Source of the DNA: CAWDLX01 sp046728155
Lineage (GTDB): Bacteria > Actinomycetota > Actinomycetes > Mycobacteriales > Micromonosporaceae
DNA length: 18,378 nt
Reading direction: 5' to 3'
NCBI GenBank assembly: GCA_046728155.1
Contig: JBKPDY010000111.1
Coordinates: 1-18,378 of the forward strand
The notes below the pieces were generated by a model that searched no databases, was not told the DNA's origin, and worked only from the letters and a program-made list of their open reading frames with translations. Position numbers and translations under genes: made by a program. Positions 1-7,162 of this stretch are shown in pieces (the stretch's first letter is position 1; each line of letters starts with the position of its first letter).

Positions 1-528
1 GTGACCCCATCCGTATCCGCTGCCGTGCCCCCGGCCCCCGTGGCCGGTCTGGCAGCCCAACCCCCGCAACCGCCCCCGGCGGATGCGATCACGTCGCCGG
101 CAGTGTCGCCGGTGGCGCCCAGCCCGGCTGTGGTGGCGCAGCGCATCACCTCGCGCCCACCGGCCAGTACCCCGGCCCGATCTGCGGCCGGCTCGTCTGG
201 TGCCCGCTCGACCCGCCTCGACCGTGCCAGCAAGTCCACGACCCGGCCAGCCCGCCCGGCGCCGTCTGCCACCGACACTTCTGTCATCGCGTCAGACCGC
301 CCCGCATCGTTGCTGCCCGTGCCGCCGGCCCTGCTCGCCCGCGTCCGCGAAGTCGCGAAGGAGTACCAGACCGAGCACGGCACGCCGATCACCGCCGGGC
401 AACTGGCGGTGCGGCTCAAGGTGAGCACCGACCAGGCCACGCAAGCCCTGGCCCTGCTCAACCTGCCCCCCAACAGCCAAGCCCCGATCACGAGCGTCAA
501 CGGCCAGCCCGTGAAGGCGACCCCGTGA
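1..528 (+). CDS. C-terminal part of a probable DUF2637/Spd-type AICE protein (partial at left edge)
   Basis: The frame is open at base 1, so the GTG there may be an internal codon; the stop is TGA at 526-528. Two parts are visible: a Pro/Ala/Ser-rich low-complexity stretch (about residues 1-100) and a compact C-terminal segment (about 106-160, starting ALLARVREVAKEY) that reads like a small helix-turn-helix, including the stretch TAGQLAVRLKVSTDQATQAL. No membrane segment is visible, although DUF2637/SpdB proteins usually carry them N-terminally. The assignment rests mainly on position: in pSAM2-like elements a DUF2637 protein commonly precedes the RepSA initiator, as here. It could instead be another element-borne DNA-binding accessory protein. 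The coding frame is confident; the family is inferred. Confidence 0.55.
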   Translation: MTPSVSAAVPPAPVAGLAAQPPQPPPADAITSPAVSPVAPSPAVVAQRITSRPPASTPARSAAGSSGARSTRLDRASKSTTRPARPAPSATDTSVIASDRPASLLPVPPALLARVREVAKEYQTEHGTPITAGQLAVRLKVSTDQATQALALLNLPPNSQAPITSVNGQPVKATP

Positions 529-547
529 CTGTCTCGACGCTGACCGT

Positions 548-575
548 CGTACCCGAAGTCTCAGCTTCGGGTACG
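548..575. promoter_or_regulatory. Perfect 11-bp stem-loop between the Spd-like gene and the replication initiator
   Basis: GTACCCGAAG at 549-558 and CTTCGGGTAC at 565-574 are exact reverse complements around a 6-nt loop. One further C-G pair (548/575) extends the stem. No T-tract follows on either strand, so an intrinsic terminator is possible but not shown. It lies in the 121-bp gap 75 bp before the rep start, so an operator or a leader structure controlling rep is an alternative. Confidence 0.5.
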
Positions 576-649
576 GCCCCATACGCCGAGCCACCATCCA
601 CATCAGACGATCGACGCGGCTCGCCCGCCGTAATACAGGCGGTCGTGTC

Positions 650-2107
650 ATGACCGGCCCGATCACCCTGGACCCAGTTGGGGAGCAGATCCGCGCCCGC
701 CTCAACAGCCCCGACGCGTGGCTCCGGCACATCCGCCCGGCCGCCGCGTGTGCCCGCCCGATCCGCCTCTACGGGGACATGTACCGGGTCGCGGTCAACC
801 ACGCCACCGACACCTGGCGCATCCTGTCATCAACGTCCACACAGGACATGCCCGACGGCGTGATCTACAAGCCGTGCGGCAACCGCCGCGCTGGCGTCTG
901 CCCGTCGTGCTCGCGCCGCTACCGGCGCGACGCGTACCAGATCGTGCGGTCCCTGCTCGTGGGCGGCAAGGGTGTGCCGGAAACGGTGGCGAAGCACCCA
1001 GCCGTGTTCGCCACTCTCACCGCGCCGTCGTTCGGCCCGGTGCATACCCGGGTGGTGCGCCGTCACACCTGTGGCGATCGGCGCCGTTGCCAGTGCCGGC
1101 CCGACCCCTGCCATGCCCGCCGCGACGCGCCTGGCTGCCCGCACGGGCGGCCGACGGCCTGCTTTGCCCGCCATGACGAAACCGACCGGTGCCTGGGTAC
1201 CCCGCTGTGCCTGGACTGCTACGACTATGACGCGCAGGTGGTGTGGAACAACCAGAACGGGGAACTCTGGCGGCGCACCCGCATCGGCATCGAACGCTTC
1301 CTCCGTCGTCGCGCCGCGCAACGCGGTATCGACCCGGCCACGGTCAAGCTCACCTACGGCCGGGTAGCCGAGTTCCAGCGTCGCGGCGTGGTGCACCTGC
1401 ACATCGTGATCCGCCTCGACGGATACGACCCAGCTAATCCGGAGGCGATCCTGCCCCCGGCTGGGCTGGACGCGGCCGACCTGGTCGACGCGGTCGAGCA
1501 CGCCGCCCAAACGACCCGATTCACCACCGAGGCCCACCCGGCCCAGCCGGCCGGCTGGTGCATCGGCTGGGGTGACCAGGTCGACGTGCGGCTCATCACC
1601 GTGGCCGCGACCGGCGACATCACTGACAGCATGGTCGCCGCCTATCTGGCCAAGTACGCCACCAAATCCACCGAGGTCACCGGCCACACCTCCAGCCGGC
1701 TGGACCTCGACAGCATCGACGTCTACGCCGACCCGGACGGCAGTCACACCGAACGGCTCGTGGACGCCTGCTGGCGCCTGGGCACTCCCAAGCCTTGGCG
1801 GGGCCTGCGGCGGTGGGCGCACATGCTCGGCTTTGGCGGCCACTTCCTCACGAAAAGCCACCGGCACAAGGTCACGTTCCGGCTGCTGCGGGAGAACCGC
1901 ATCGTCTGGCGACGCACACTCACTGCCGGCCCGGAAACGGACGAGCAGGCACCGCAGCACGAAACCGTGCTCGCGGCCAACTTCCTCGAATTCGTCGGCG
2001 CCGGCTGGCACACCACCGGCGATGCCCTGCTCGCCGCCGCATCCGCCGACATGGCCCGCAGCCGGCATGACGCTGACTCCCAGCAGCATAAGGCGATCGT
2101 TACTTGA
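650..2107 (+). CDS. repSA: RepSA-like replication initiator (HUH rolling-circle type)
   Basis: This 485-aa protein would nick the element's double-strand origin and start rolling-circle replication of the excised circle. What is visible: a Cys-rich region (CPSCSRRYRRDAY near 84-96, and many Cys/His between about 140 and 190, probably zinc-binding); a strand ending in ATLTAPSFGPVH; the HUH-type motif with H249-L250-H251 inside VAEFQRRGVVHLHIVIRLDG; and a candidate catalytic tyrosine motif YLAKYATK with Y332, K335 and Y336. These match the replication initiators of pSAM2-type AICEs. The ATG at 650 follows a weak GGCGG ribosome site about 10 bp upstream. The gene lies directly upstream of xis and int, the usual AICE order rep-xis-int-att. 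The reading frame is intact. Known for the family: Rep also supports excision-replication of the element; whether this one is active is not visible. Confidence 0.88.
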   Translation: MTGPITLDPVGEQIRARLNSPDAWLRHIRPAAACARPIRLYGDMYRVAVNHATDTWRILSSTSTQDMPDGVIYKPCGNRRAGVCPSCSRRYRRDAYQIVRSLLVGGKGVPETVAKHPAVFATLTAPSFGPVHTRVVRRHTCGDRRRCQCRPDPCHARRDAPGCPHGRPTACFARHDETDRCLGTPLCLDCYDYDAQVVWNNQNGELWRRTRIGIERFLRRRAAQRGIDPATVKLTYGRVAEFQRRGVVHLHIVIRLDGYDPANPEAILPPAGLDAADLVDAVEHAAQTTRFTTEAHPAQPAGWCIGWGDQVDVRLITVAATGDITDSMVAAYLAKYATKSTEVTGHTSSRLDLDSIDVYADPDGSHTERLVDACWRLGTPKPWRGLRRWAHMLGFGGHFLTKSHRHKVTFRLLRENRIVWRRTLTAGPETDEQAPQHETVLAANFLEFVGAGWHTTGDALLAAASADMARSRHDADSQQHKAIVT

Positions 2108-2178
2108 TAACTCCACAGTGGACATTTGCGGCCAGTCCGTTCAGCGCAGCCAGAACGGTAAGCAACACAAACCATTCC

Positions 2179-2198
2179 TGCCGGGATTCCGCCCGGCA
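2179..2198. terminator. Short GC-rich stem-loop between rep and xis
   Basis: TGCCGGG at 2179-2185 and CCCGGCA at 2192-2198 form a perfect 7-bp stem around a 6-nt loop. It lies in the 117-bp gap between the rep stop and the xis start, 27 bp before the ATG. There is no T-tract. It may attenuate read-through from rep to xis or shape the xis leader. Confidence 0.35.
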
Positions 2199-2224
2199 CC
2201 TACCCTCCGAAGGAGTACCGCACG

Positions 2225-2470
2225 ATGTCAATATCGACCCAGAGTCGGGGACCGTCCGGCAAGGATAATGCCGCTCGGGCACCCGATCGTTACCTGTCCA
2301 TCCCTGAAGTCGCCGAACGCCTCGGCACCAGCCAACGCTTCGCCCGTCGTCTGGTGGAGGAGAGGCGGATCGAGTTCAAACGGTTCGGCCGGCACGTACG
2401 GATCGCTGAGAGCGTGCTGCACGTTTACATCGACTCATGCACCGTGCCTGAAGCCGGACGGCGACGGTGA
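2225..2470 (+). CDS. xis: Excisionase (MerR-like helix-turn-helix, Xis family)
   Basis: This 81-aa protein has a single helix-turn-helix: YLSIPEVAERLGTSQRFARRLVEERRIEFKRFGRHVRIAESVLHVYI (about residues 20-68) follows the excisionase/AlpA pattern, in which a SIPEVAERLG helix is followed by a recognition helix and a short beta wing with the motif RFGRHVRI. Such proteins bend DNA at the att site and push the integrase towards excision. The start is supported by a strong ribosome site, GAAGGAG, 8 bp before the ATG. The stop overlaps the integrase GTG start by 4 bases (GTGA at 2467-2470), so xis and int are translationally coupled. The stretch before residue 18 is basic and featureless. The family is confident; excision directionality is inferred from the neighbour. 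Confidence 0.88.
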   Translation: MSISTQSRGPSGKDNAARAPDRYLSIPEVAERLGTSQRFARRLVEERRIEFKRFGRHVRIAESVLHVYIDSCTVPEAGRRR

Positions 2471-3605
2471 CCGGCAAGAAGCGTCGCTTCGGCACTGTCA
2501 GGCAGCTCGCGTCGGGCCGGTGGCAGGTCCGCTATACCGGCCCGGATGGGCTGCGTCGTCTCGCGCCGCACACGTTCGATAACAAGAAGGCGGCTGATCG
2601 TTGGCTCGTTCAGCTCGAAGCGGAGATGCTACGCGGCGACTGGCTCGACCCCGACGTCGGAAGGATTCCCCTCGCCGAGTACGCCGAGCGGTGGCTCCGC
2701 GAGCGGGAGCTGAAGGCGCGCACGCGGGAGGAGTACGCACGACACCTCCGGCTACATGTGGCTCCGTACCTTGGAGCGTCTACTCTGTCGGAAGTCACGC
2801 CTCCCCACGTCCGCGCGTGGCGGGCCGATCGGCTGGCGGGCGGTGTGGGTAGCTCGACCGTGGCGAAGACATACCGCATCCTGCACGCAATCTTCGCTAC
2901 GGCAGTCGACGACGACTTGATCAGACGTAGCCCGTGCCGCATCCGCCGCGGCGGCCAGGACAAGGCGGACGAGCGTCCCACGGTCACGTTGGATCAGTCC
3001 TCGCGATCGCGCGGGCAATCCAACCCCGGTATCGGCTTTTGGTCCTCCTGGCCACGTTCGCGCAACTGCGCTTTGGCGAGCTCGTTGCTCTCCGGCGGCG
3101 GCATATCGACCTGGCCGCGATGGAGCTCCGCGTCGTGAAGGCCACCGCCGAGATGGAGGACGGCACGCAGGTGGACGACGATCCGAAGTCGGAGGCGGGC
3201 AAGCGGACCACCAGCCTGCCGGCGGCTCTCCGCATCGACATCGAGGCTCACCTATCAAGTTTCGCCCAACCGGGCCCATCGGGCCGGCTTTTCATCGGGC
3301 CCGACGGCGGTATCCCGCGCCGCCGCAACTTCAACCGGGTCTGGAAGACAGCGCTCAAGACGGCCGGGATCCCGGACACGCTCGGGCTACACCTGCACGA
3401 CCTGAGGCACACCGGAAGTACGTGGTCGGCCCAGAGCGGCGCCACCCTCAAGGAGGTCATGGCCCGGATCGGCCATTCAAGCACCCGAGCCGCGATGATC
3501 TACCAACACGCGACCAAGGACCGCGATCAGGCTATCGCCGCAGCCCTGGACGCATTGATCGACGCCGGCCGGGAAGCGGGTCCGGATGAGCGGTCGGCAG
3601 CGTGA
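2467..3605 (+). pseudogene. int: Tyrosine site-specific integrase, split by a one-base frameshift near 2997
   Basis: The integrase recombines the element with tRNA-Ala. The first frame starts at GTG 2467 (overlapping xis) and encodes the N-terminal arm-binding/SAM-like domain: GSGRWQV-like beta region, then AEYAERWLRERELKARTREEY, ending with PTVTLDQ. The second frame picks up at once with VLAIARAIQPRY and continues through the catalytic domain: Arg in LRFGEL, Lys in KSEAGKRT, HDLRHTG, IGHSS and the nucleophile Tyr in MIYQHATK. Restoring one base after CAG (2995-2997), most simply a G, would fuse the frames into about 380 aa, the normal length. As read, frame 1 runs out of frame and stops at 3138. 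No AAAAAAC-type slippery heptamer is present, so programmed frameshifting is unlikely. A mutation or a base-call error are the main explanations. It ends 61 bp from the tRNA 3' end. Confidence 0.87.
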
Positions 3606-3666
3606 TTGGGCACGCAGTGGGCACGCCAGACGGGTTGGTCAACCGGATGATCTACGTTTGTGCGGG

Positions 3667-3705
3667 TGGAGCCGAGGGGACTCGAACCCCTGACCCCCAC
3701 ACTGC
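3667..3705. other. Probable att site (attR side) within the 3' half of tRNA-Ala
   Basis: The integrase gene ends immediately outside the 3' end of tRNA-Ala. This is the standard arrangement of tRNA-targeting AICEs: the crossover identity block overlaps the 3' half of the tRNA, and int/xis lie just inside. The element thus lies to the left (1 to about 3666) and the chromosome to the right. The exact core is not determinable because the second copy is outside the window. The bounds given cover the T-arm, acceptor 3' strand and variable region and are approximate. The short direct repeat GGGCACGC (two copies in 3607-3626) nearby may be an integrase arm site. Confidence 0.5.
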
Positions 3706-3739
3706 CAGTGTGGTGCGCTACCAGCTGCGCCACGGCCCC
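3667..3739 (-). tRNA. tRNA-Ala (anticodon GGC)
   Basis: Read on the minus strand, a complete 73-nt cloverleaf is seen. The acceptor stem GGGGCCG pairs with CGGCTCC and contains the G3:U70 wobble pair that identifies tRNA-Ala. The anticodon stem CCACA/TGTGG encloses loop CTGGCAG with anticodon GGC. The T-arm is CAGGGGTTCGAGTCCCCT. The genomic 3' end after the discriminator A is CCC, so CCA is not encoded. The 3' end points at the integrase and serves as the element's attachment site; the gene remains intact after integration. Confidence 0.95.
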
Positions 3740-3769
3740 GCGCGCCCACCCAGGGCGGGCACTCGGACG

Positions 3770-3799
3770 ATATTACACACCGCTACCCGCCAGGGTCAC
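3770..3799 (-). promoter_or_regulatory. Probable tRNA-Ala promoter
   Basis: On the minus strand there is a -10-like TAATAT (3775-3770) preceded, after an 18-bp spacer, by GTGACC (3799-3794), which matches four of six bases of the TTGACA consensus. It lies about 30 bp upstream of the tRNA 5' end in an otherwise GC-rich gap. Confidence 0.5.
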
Positions 3800-3817
3800 A
3801 CGGGAATCAAGGCCACG

Positions 3818-4372
3818 TCAGTTGAGCGTCGGGTCGGACGGGTACTGGGCGATGGCGGCGTACATCCCGCCCTGGCGGCGAAGGACCATGGCCCACAGGT
3901 CGTCCGGTCGGTCGGTGAACGGGTCGCTGGGCAGCGCTTTGAAGGTCAACCAGGAGCCGGTCGAGATCTCGTCCTCGAGCTGGCCGGCCCCCCATCCGGC
4001 ATACCCGGCGAAGACCCGCACCTCGACCACGTCATCCCGCATCACGTCCGGGTCGCTGGAGAGGTCCACCGTGCCGAGTGTGCCCTCGACCCGGCTGAAG
4101 CCGCGGGTATCGCCCGACTGCGACCGGACTCGAGCCAGGCAGATCGCGGCTTCGGGCTGGACCGGTCCGCCTTCGAATACGACGCCAGGCTCGCAGGCCA
4201 TCGCACCCCAGGCTCCGAGCACGTCACCGACCGGGACCTCGGTCGCCCGGTTGAGGACGACTCCGAGAGCGCCGCCATTCTCGTGTGCGACCAGCAGGAC
4301 GACGGTGCGTTCGAAGTTAGGGTCGCGGAGGCCCGGTGTCGCGACGAGCAGATGCCCGACCAGCGACTCCAT
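3818..4372 (-). CDS. YqgE/AlgH family protein (UPF0301)
   Basis: The product is 184 aa. The N-terminus MESLVGHLLVATPGLRDPNFERTVVLLVAHENGGALGVVLNR is the hallmark of the YqgE/AlgH family, followed by VFEGGPVQPEA and a C-terminal RVFAGYAGWGAGQLEDEISTGSW block, all family signatures in the expected order. The length matches the family (about 180-190 aa). I chose the ATG at 4372 because homologues begin at this point and GAAGGGG lies 6 nt upstream; an in-frame ATG at 4426 would add 18 residues of unsupported sequence. The molecular function of the family is not established. The gene stands alone, divergent from the thioadenosine phosphorylase gene, and marks the chromosomal side of the tRNA-Ala integration site. 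Confidence 0.9.
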   Translation of the reverse strand: MESLVGHLLVATPGLRDPNFERTVVLLVAHENGGALGVVLNRATEVPVGDVLGAWGAMACEPGVVFEGGPVQPEAAICLARVRSQSGDTRGFSRVEGTLGTVDLSSDPDVMRDDVVEVRVFAGYAGWGAGQLEDEISTGSWLTFKALPSDPFTDRPDDLWAMVLRRQGGMYAAIAQYPSDPTLN

Positions 4373-4547
4373 CGCTTGCCCCTTCGTCGCCTCTGGCTCC
4401 CTGGCCATCCCCGGATCCGGATGCACGCCCCCTCGCCCTCATCCACACGGTTCCGGCGCGGCGGCCCTGACCGCGACCGGCCACCGCTCCGGCCAGCCAC
4501 ACTCGGTGGTCATGACTCGCACCATAGCTTGCGTCCCGGCCCTCGGT

Positions 4548-4553
4548 TAGAGT
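4548..4553 (+). promoter_or_regulatory. -10 box TAGAGT suggesting a leaderless transcript for the next gene
   Basis: TAGAGT fits the TANNNT -10 pattern and ends 6 bp before the GTG at 4560, so transcription would start at or next to the initiation codon. No ribosome site is visible before this GTG. No good -35 element is apparent at 16-18 bp spacing. Confidence 0.45.
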
Positions 4554-4559
4554 CTGCGC

Positions 4560-5351
4560 GTGGCTGTGCTCGCCGATGTCGGCGTAATCGGTGGATCGGG
4601 CCTCTATTCGCTGCTTGAGCCTGCCCGGGAGCACATTCTCGATACGCCGTACGGCCGACCCTCAGACCCGATCACGGTGGCCGAGGTGGCTGGGCGGCCG
4701 GTGGCCTTCGTCCCCCGGCACGGGCGCGACCACCGCTTCCCACCGCATCGGATTCCGTACCGGGCGAACGTTTGGGCGCTGCGGGAGATCGGCGTACAGC
4801 AGATCCTGGCTCCCTGCGCGGTTGGCAGCCTCCGGGCCGATTTGGGGCCCGGCACGTTCGTCCTGCCCGACCAGCTCATCGACCGTACGTCGGGCCGGGT
4901 GCAGACGTTCTACGACAGCGGCGCGGTCCACGTCAGCTTCGCCGAGCCGTATTGCCCGACCGGCCGGGCGGCTGTGCGCAAGGCCGCCGGTGAAGGCGGG
5001 GTCGAGCTGGTCGATGGCGCCACGATGGTGGTGATCGAGGGGCCACGGTTCTCCACGCGCGCCGAGTCCCGGTGGTACGCCTCGGCCGGCGCGAGTCTCG
5101 TCAACATGACCGGGCATCCCGAGGCCATCCTCGCCCGCGAACTCGCGCTGTGCTATACGACGATCGCACTCGTCACGGACCTCGATGCCGGTGTCGAGGG
5201 TGACCGTGGTGTCACCCAGGAGGAGGTATTCGGCGTCTTCGCCGAGAACACGTCGCGCCTGCGCCGGCTGCTCGTCGACGTGTGCAAGGCCCTCCCGTTC
5301 AACACCGACTGCCCGTGCCAGCGGGCTCTCGACGGCATCGACGTTCGTTAG
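4560..5351 (+). CDS. mtnP: S-methyl-5'-thioadenosine phosphorylase (PNP/MTAP family)
   Basis: This 263-aa enzyme would split methylthioadenosine with phosphate into adenine and 5-methylthioribose-1-phosphate, in methionine salvage and polyamine-byproduct recycling (cytosol). Visible motifs: N-terminal IGGSGLY (phosphate loop, residues 10-16), VPRHGRDH (51-58), EGPRFSTRAE (160-169), VNMTGHPEA (181-189) and VTDLDAG (205-211). The Asp pair D207/D209 in the last motif is the feature that favours 6-aminopurines (adenine) over the 6-oxopurines of classical PNP. A C-terminal CPCQ is present. Length matches MTAP. The start is a GTG with no ribosome site, supported by the -10 box just upstream. It could accept other purine nucleosides, so the substrate is inferred from motifs. 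Its stop codon overlaps the convergent histidine-kinase stop by 4 bp. Confidence 0.88.
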   Translation: MAVLADVGVIGGSGLYSLLEPAREHILDTPYGRPSDPITVAEVAGRPVAFVPRHGRDHRFPPHRIPYRANVWALREIGVQQILAPCAVGSLRADLGPGTFVLPDQLIDRTSGRVQTFYDSGAVHVSFAEPYCPTGRAAVRKAAGEGGVELVDGATMVVIEGPRFSTRAESRWYASAGASLVNMTGHPEAILARELALCYTTIALVTDLDAGVEGDRGVTQEEVFGVFAENTSRLRRLLVDVCKALPFNTDCPCQRALDGIDVR

Positions 5352-6364
5352 ATCGGCAGCTTCACGACGAACTGGCAACCATCGCCGACGTTGGTGACGG
5401 CAACCTCGCCCCGGTGCGCCTCGACCAGGCCGCGCACGATCGCGAGACCGAGCCCTCCGCCGCCGCCGTCCCTGGTCGGCGACTCGGGCGTACGGGCACT
5501 CCCGCCGCGGAATGCGACGTCGAAGACGCGCGGCAGGTCCGCGTCCGGGATGCCACCGCAGGCGTCCGTGACCGCCAGCCATCCGCTCTCGTCGTCGCGC
5601 CCGCCGCTGATCGTGACAGTGCCGTCGGACGGCGTATGCCGGATCGCGTTGCGCAGGAGGTTGGCCACGACTCGCGACAGCTCAGGCACGCTTCCTCGTA
5701 CGGTTGGCCAGCCCGCTTCGGCGGCCTGTAACCGTACCCCGCGGGCCGCGGCAACGGGAGCCGCCGAGGCGACCGCGTCGGAGACGACGTCGCCGAGTGA
5801 CACCGATTCGAGCGTCAGGCGCAGGGCGCCGGCGTTGATGCGGGACAGCTCGAACAGGTCGTCGACGAGGCTCGCCATCCGATCCGTCTCCATCCGGATG
5901 CGCGAGTGGTAGGCCGCAACCGTGTCCGGGTCGACGACCACTCCGTCCTCCAACGCCTCGGCCATCGCCCGGATCCCGGCCAGCGGCGTACGCAGATCAT
6001 GCGACACCCAGGCGACCAGCTCGCGCCGACTCGCTTCCATGTGGCGCTCACGCTCGCGGACCTCGTCGGCCCACATCGCCTCCGCAGCGAGGCGTCGGCC
6101 CAACCAGGCGCCGACGCCGAGGCTGACCACGCCGGCCAGGCCGAGCACCACGAGAAGCACGTTGAGGTCGTGCTGCGAGATGAACATCCCCTTCGCGACG
6201 CCCACGACGCCGGCGAGCACGGAAAGCACGGTTACCGCGACGACCACGCAGATTGCGACCGTTATGGAGCGGCCGCGAAGCCAGCGCAGTACCAACCAGC
6301 CAGGCACCGCGACGACGACCGCTCCGCCGAGGGCCGCCAACAGAATAAGGAGTCCGTCCCGCAC
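5348..6364 (-). CDS. Sensor histidine kinase with three TM segments and no HAMP domain
   Basis: The 338-aa product is predicted to sense a membrane or intramembrane cue and phosphorylate the adjacent regulator. In order: three hydrophobic segments (about 5-26, 34-56, 68-88) with only short loops; a short coiled linker; the dimerisation box with phospho-acceptor H122 in VAWVSHDLRTPLAGIR; the N-box (LLRNAIRHTP); the G1 box, here DACGGIPD; and the glycine-rich G2 box GGGGGLGLAIVRGLVEAH. It lacks an extracytoplasmic domain of useful size and an obvious HAMP. The start is GTG 6364, one base after the response-regulator stop (TGA-C-GTG), so the pair is translationally coupled. An upstream in-frame ATG at 6466 would overlap the regulator by about 100 bp and adds a Cys/Arg-rich tail typical of a shadow frame. 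The signal is unknown. Confidence 0.9.
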   Translation of the reverse strand: MRDGLLILLAALGGAVVVAVPGWLVLRWLRGRSITVAICVVVAVTVLSVLAGVVGVAKGMFISQHDLNVLLVVLGLAGVVSLGVGAWLGRRLAAEAMWADEVRERERHMEASRRELVAWVSHDLRTPLAGIRAMAEALEDGVVVDPDTVAAYHSRIRMETDRMASLVDDLFELSRINAGALRLTLESVSLGDVVSDAVASAAPVAAARGVRLQAAEAGWPTVRGSVPELSRVVANLLRNAIRHTPSDGTVTISGGRDDESGWLAVTDACGGIPDADLPRVFDVAFRGGSARTPESPTRDGGGGGLGLAIVRGLVEAHRGEVAVTNVGDGCQFVVKLPI

Positions 6365-6365
6365 G

Positions 6366-7058
6366 TCAGCCAGTCGGCTCGTACCGGTATCCCACGCCCC
6401 ACACGGTGACGATCCGAGCGGGCACCGCCGGGTCCTTCTCCACCTTCTCCCGCAACCGTCGCACATGGACGGTCACAGTGGACTGATCGCCGAAGGTCCA
6501 GCCCCACACCGCATCGAGCAGTTCACTGCGGCGAAACGCCCGGCCGGGATGACGCATGAAGTACACCAAAAGATCGAATTCCCGTACGGTGAGGCCGAGG
6601 TCGATCCCGTCGAGCTGACTAGTTCGGCGGGCCACGTCGACGACCAGTCCCCCGTCGCGCAGGATCTCGGGAGCCGCCGGTGGCTCGGTGCGGGTTGCCC
6701 GGCGGAGTACGGACTGGACCCGCAGGACTAGCTCACGCGGTGAGAACGGCTTGGTGACGTAGTCGTCGGCGCCGAGCGAGAGCCCCACTACCCGGTCGCC
6801 CTCGTCGCCGAGAGCGGTCAGCATCACGACCGGTACCCCGGTATCGCTCTCGCGCAGTCGGCGGTACACCTCGAGTCCGTCGATGCCGGGCAGCATCAGG
6901 TCGAGGACGACGAGATCGGGGCGGTGTTCTGCGGCGGCGGCAAGCGCGGCCGGACCGTCGGCGACGAGCGTCACCTCGTAGTCAGCCCGCTCCAGGTACC
7001 GGCGCACCACGTCACTGACGGTCGGGTCGTCGTCGACCACCAACACTCGCTGACCCAT
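6366..7058 (-). CDS. OmpR/PhoB-family response regulator
   Basis: This 230-aa DNA-binding regulator is the partner of the downstream kinase. The receiver domain (about 1-118) has the acidic cluster D9-D10-D11, phosphorylation site D53 in LVVLDLMLPGIDG, T81 and K103 in TKPFSPREL. The C-terminal winged helix (about 130-228) shows LTVREFDLLVYFMRHPGRAFRRSELL, VTVHVRRLREKVEKDP and the end motif IVTVWGVGYRYEP. I start at the second of two adjacent ATGs (7058): TACGCT, a TANNNT box, ends 6 bp before it, consistent with a leaderless message, and homologues start just before the VLVVDDD strand. ATG 7061 is the alternative. A longer open frame to 7154 runs into the tmRNA terminator and is not credible. 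The target genes are unknown. Confidence 0.92.
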   Translation of the reverse strand: MGQRVLVVDDDPTVSDVVRRYLERADYEVTLVADGPAALAAAAEHRPDLVVLDLMLPGIDGLEVYRRLRESDTGVPVVMLTALGDEGDRVVGLSLGADDYVTKPFSPRELVLRVQSVLRRATRTEPPAAPEILRDGGLVVDVARRTSQLDGIDLGLTVREFDLLVYFMRHPGRAFRRSELLDAVWGWTFGDQSTVTVHVRRLREKVEKDPAVPARIVTVWGVGYRYEPTG

Positions 7059-7127
7059 CATTCGAGCGTACGGGCGACGGGCAGCCGCCATCCCGCGGCG
7101 CCGGCCCCGTTCCGAGGACCGTAAGAA

Positions 7128-7155
7128 GGTGGCACCCCCTGCCGGGAGTGCCACC
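7128..7155 (-). terminator. Intrinsic-type terminator of the tmRNA gene
   Basis: GGTGGCAC (7128-7135) and GTGCCACC (7148-7155) form a perfect 8-bp stem with a 12-nt loop that can pair further internally. It starts 8 bp after the tmRNA 3' end, and on the minus strand it is followed by the T-containing stretch TTCTTAC. It separates ssrA from the two-component operon. Confidence 0.8.
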
Positions 7156-7162
7156 CTTCCTC

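Noticed and set aside
830..2125. 431-aa open frame on the minus strand opposite the replication initiator
   Set aside because: Gly/Val/Arg-rich shadow of a high-GC gene; the plus strand has clear Rep motifs and the antisense frame has none.
2985..3010. Programmed -1 frameshift in int
   Set aside because: No slippery heptamer or evident downstream stimulatory structure at GATCAGTCCTCG; mutation or base-call error is simpler, though not excluded.
3602..4618. 338-aa plus-strand frame across tRNA-Ala and YqgE
   Set aside because: It reads through the tRNA antisense (GTRTPDPHTASVVRYQLRHG is the usual artefact) and opposite a well-supported gene.
4662..5582. 306-aa minus-strand frame opposite the thioadenosine phosphorylase
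   Set aside because: Arg/Gly-rich with no motif; the opposite strand carries full enzyme signatures.
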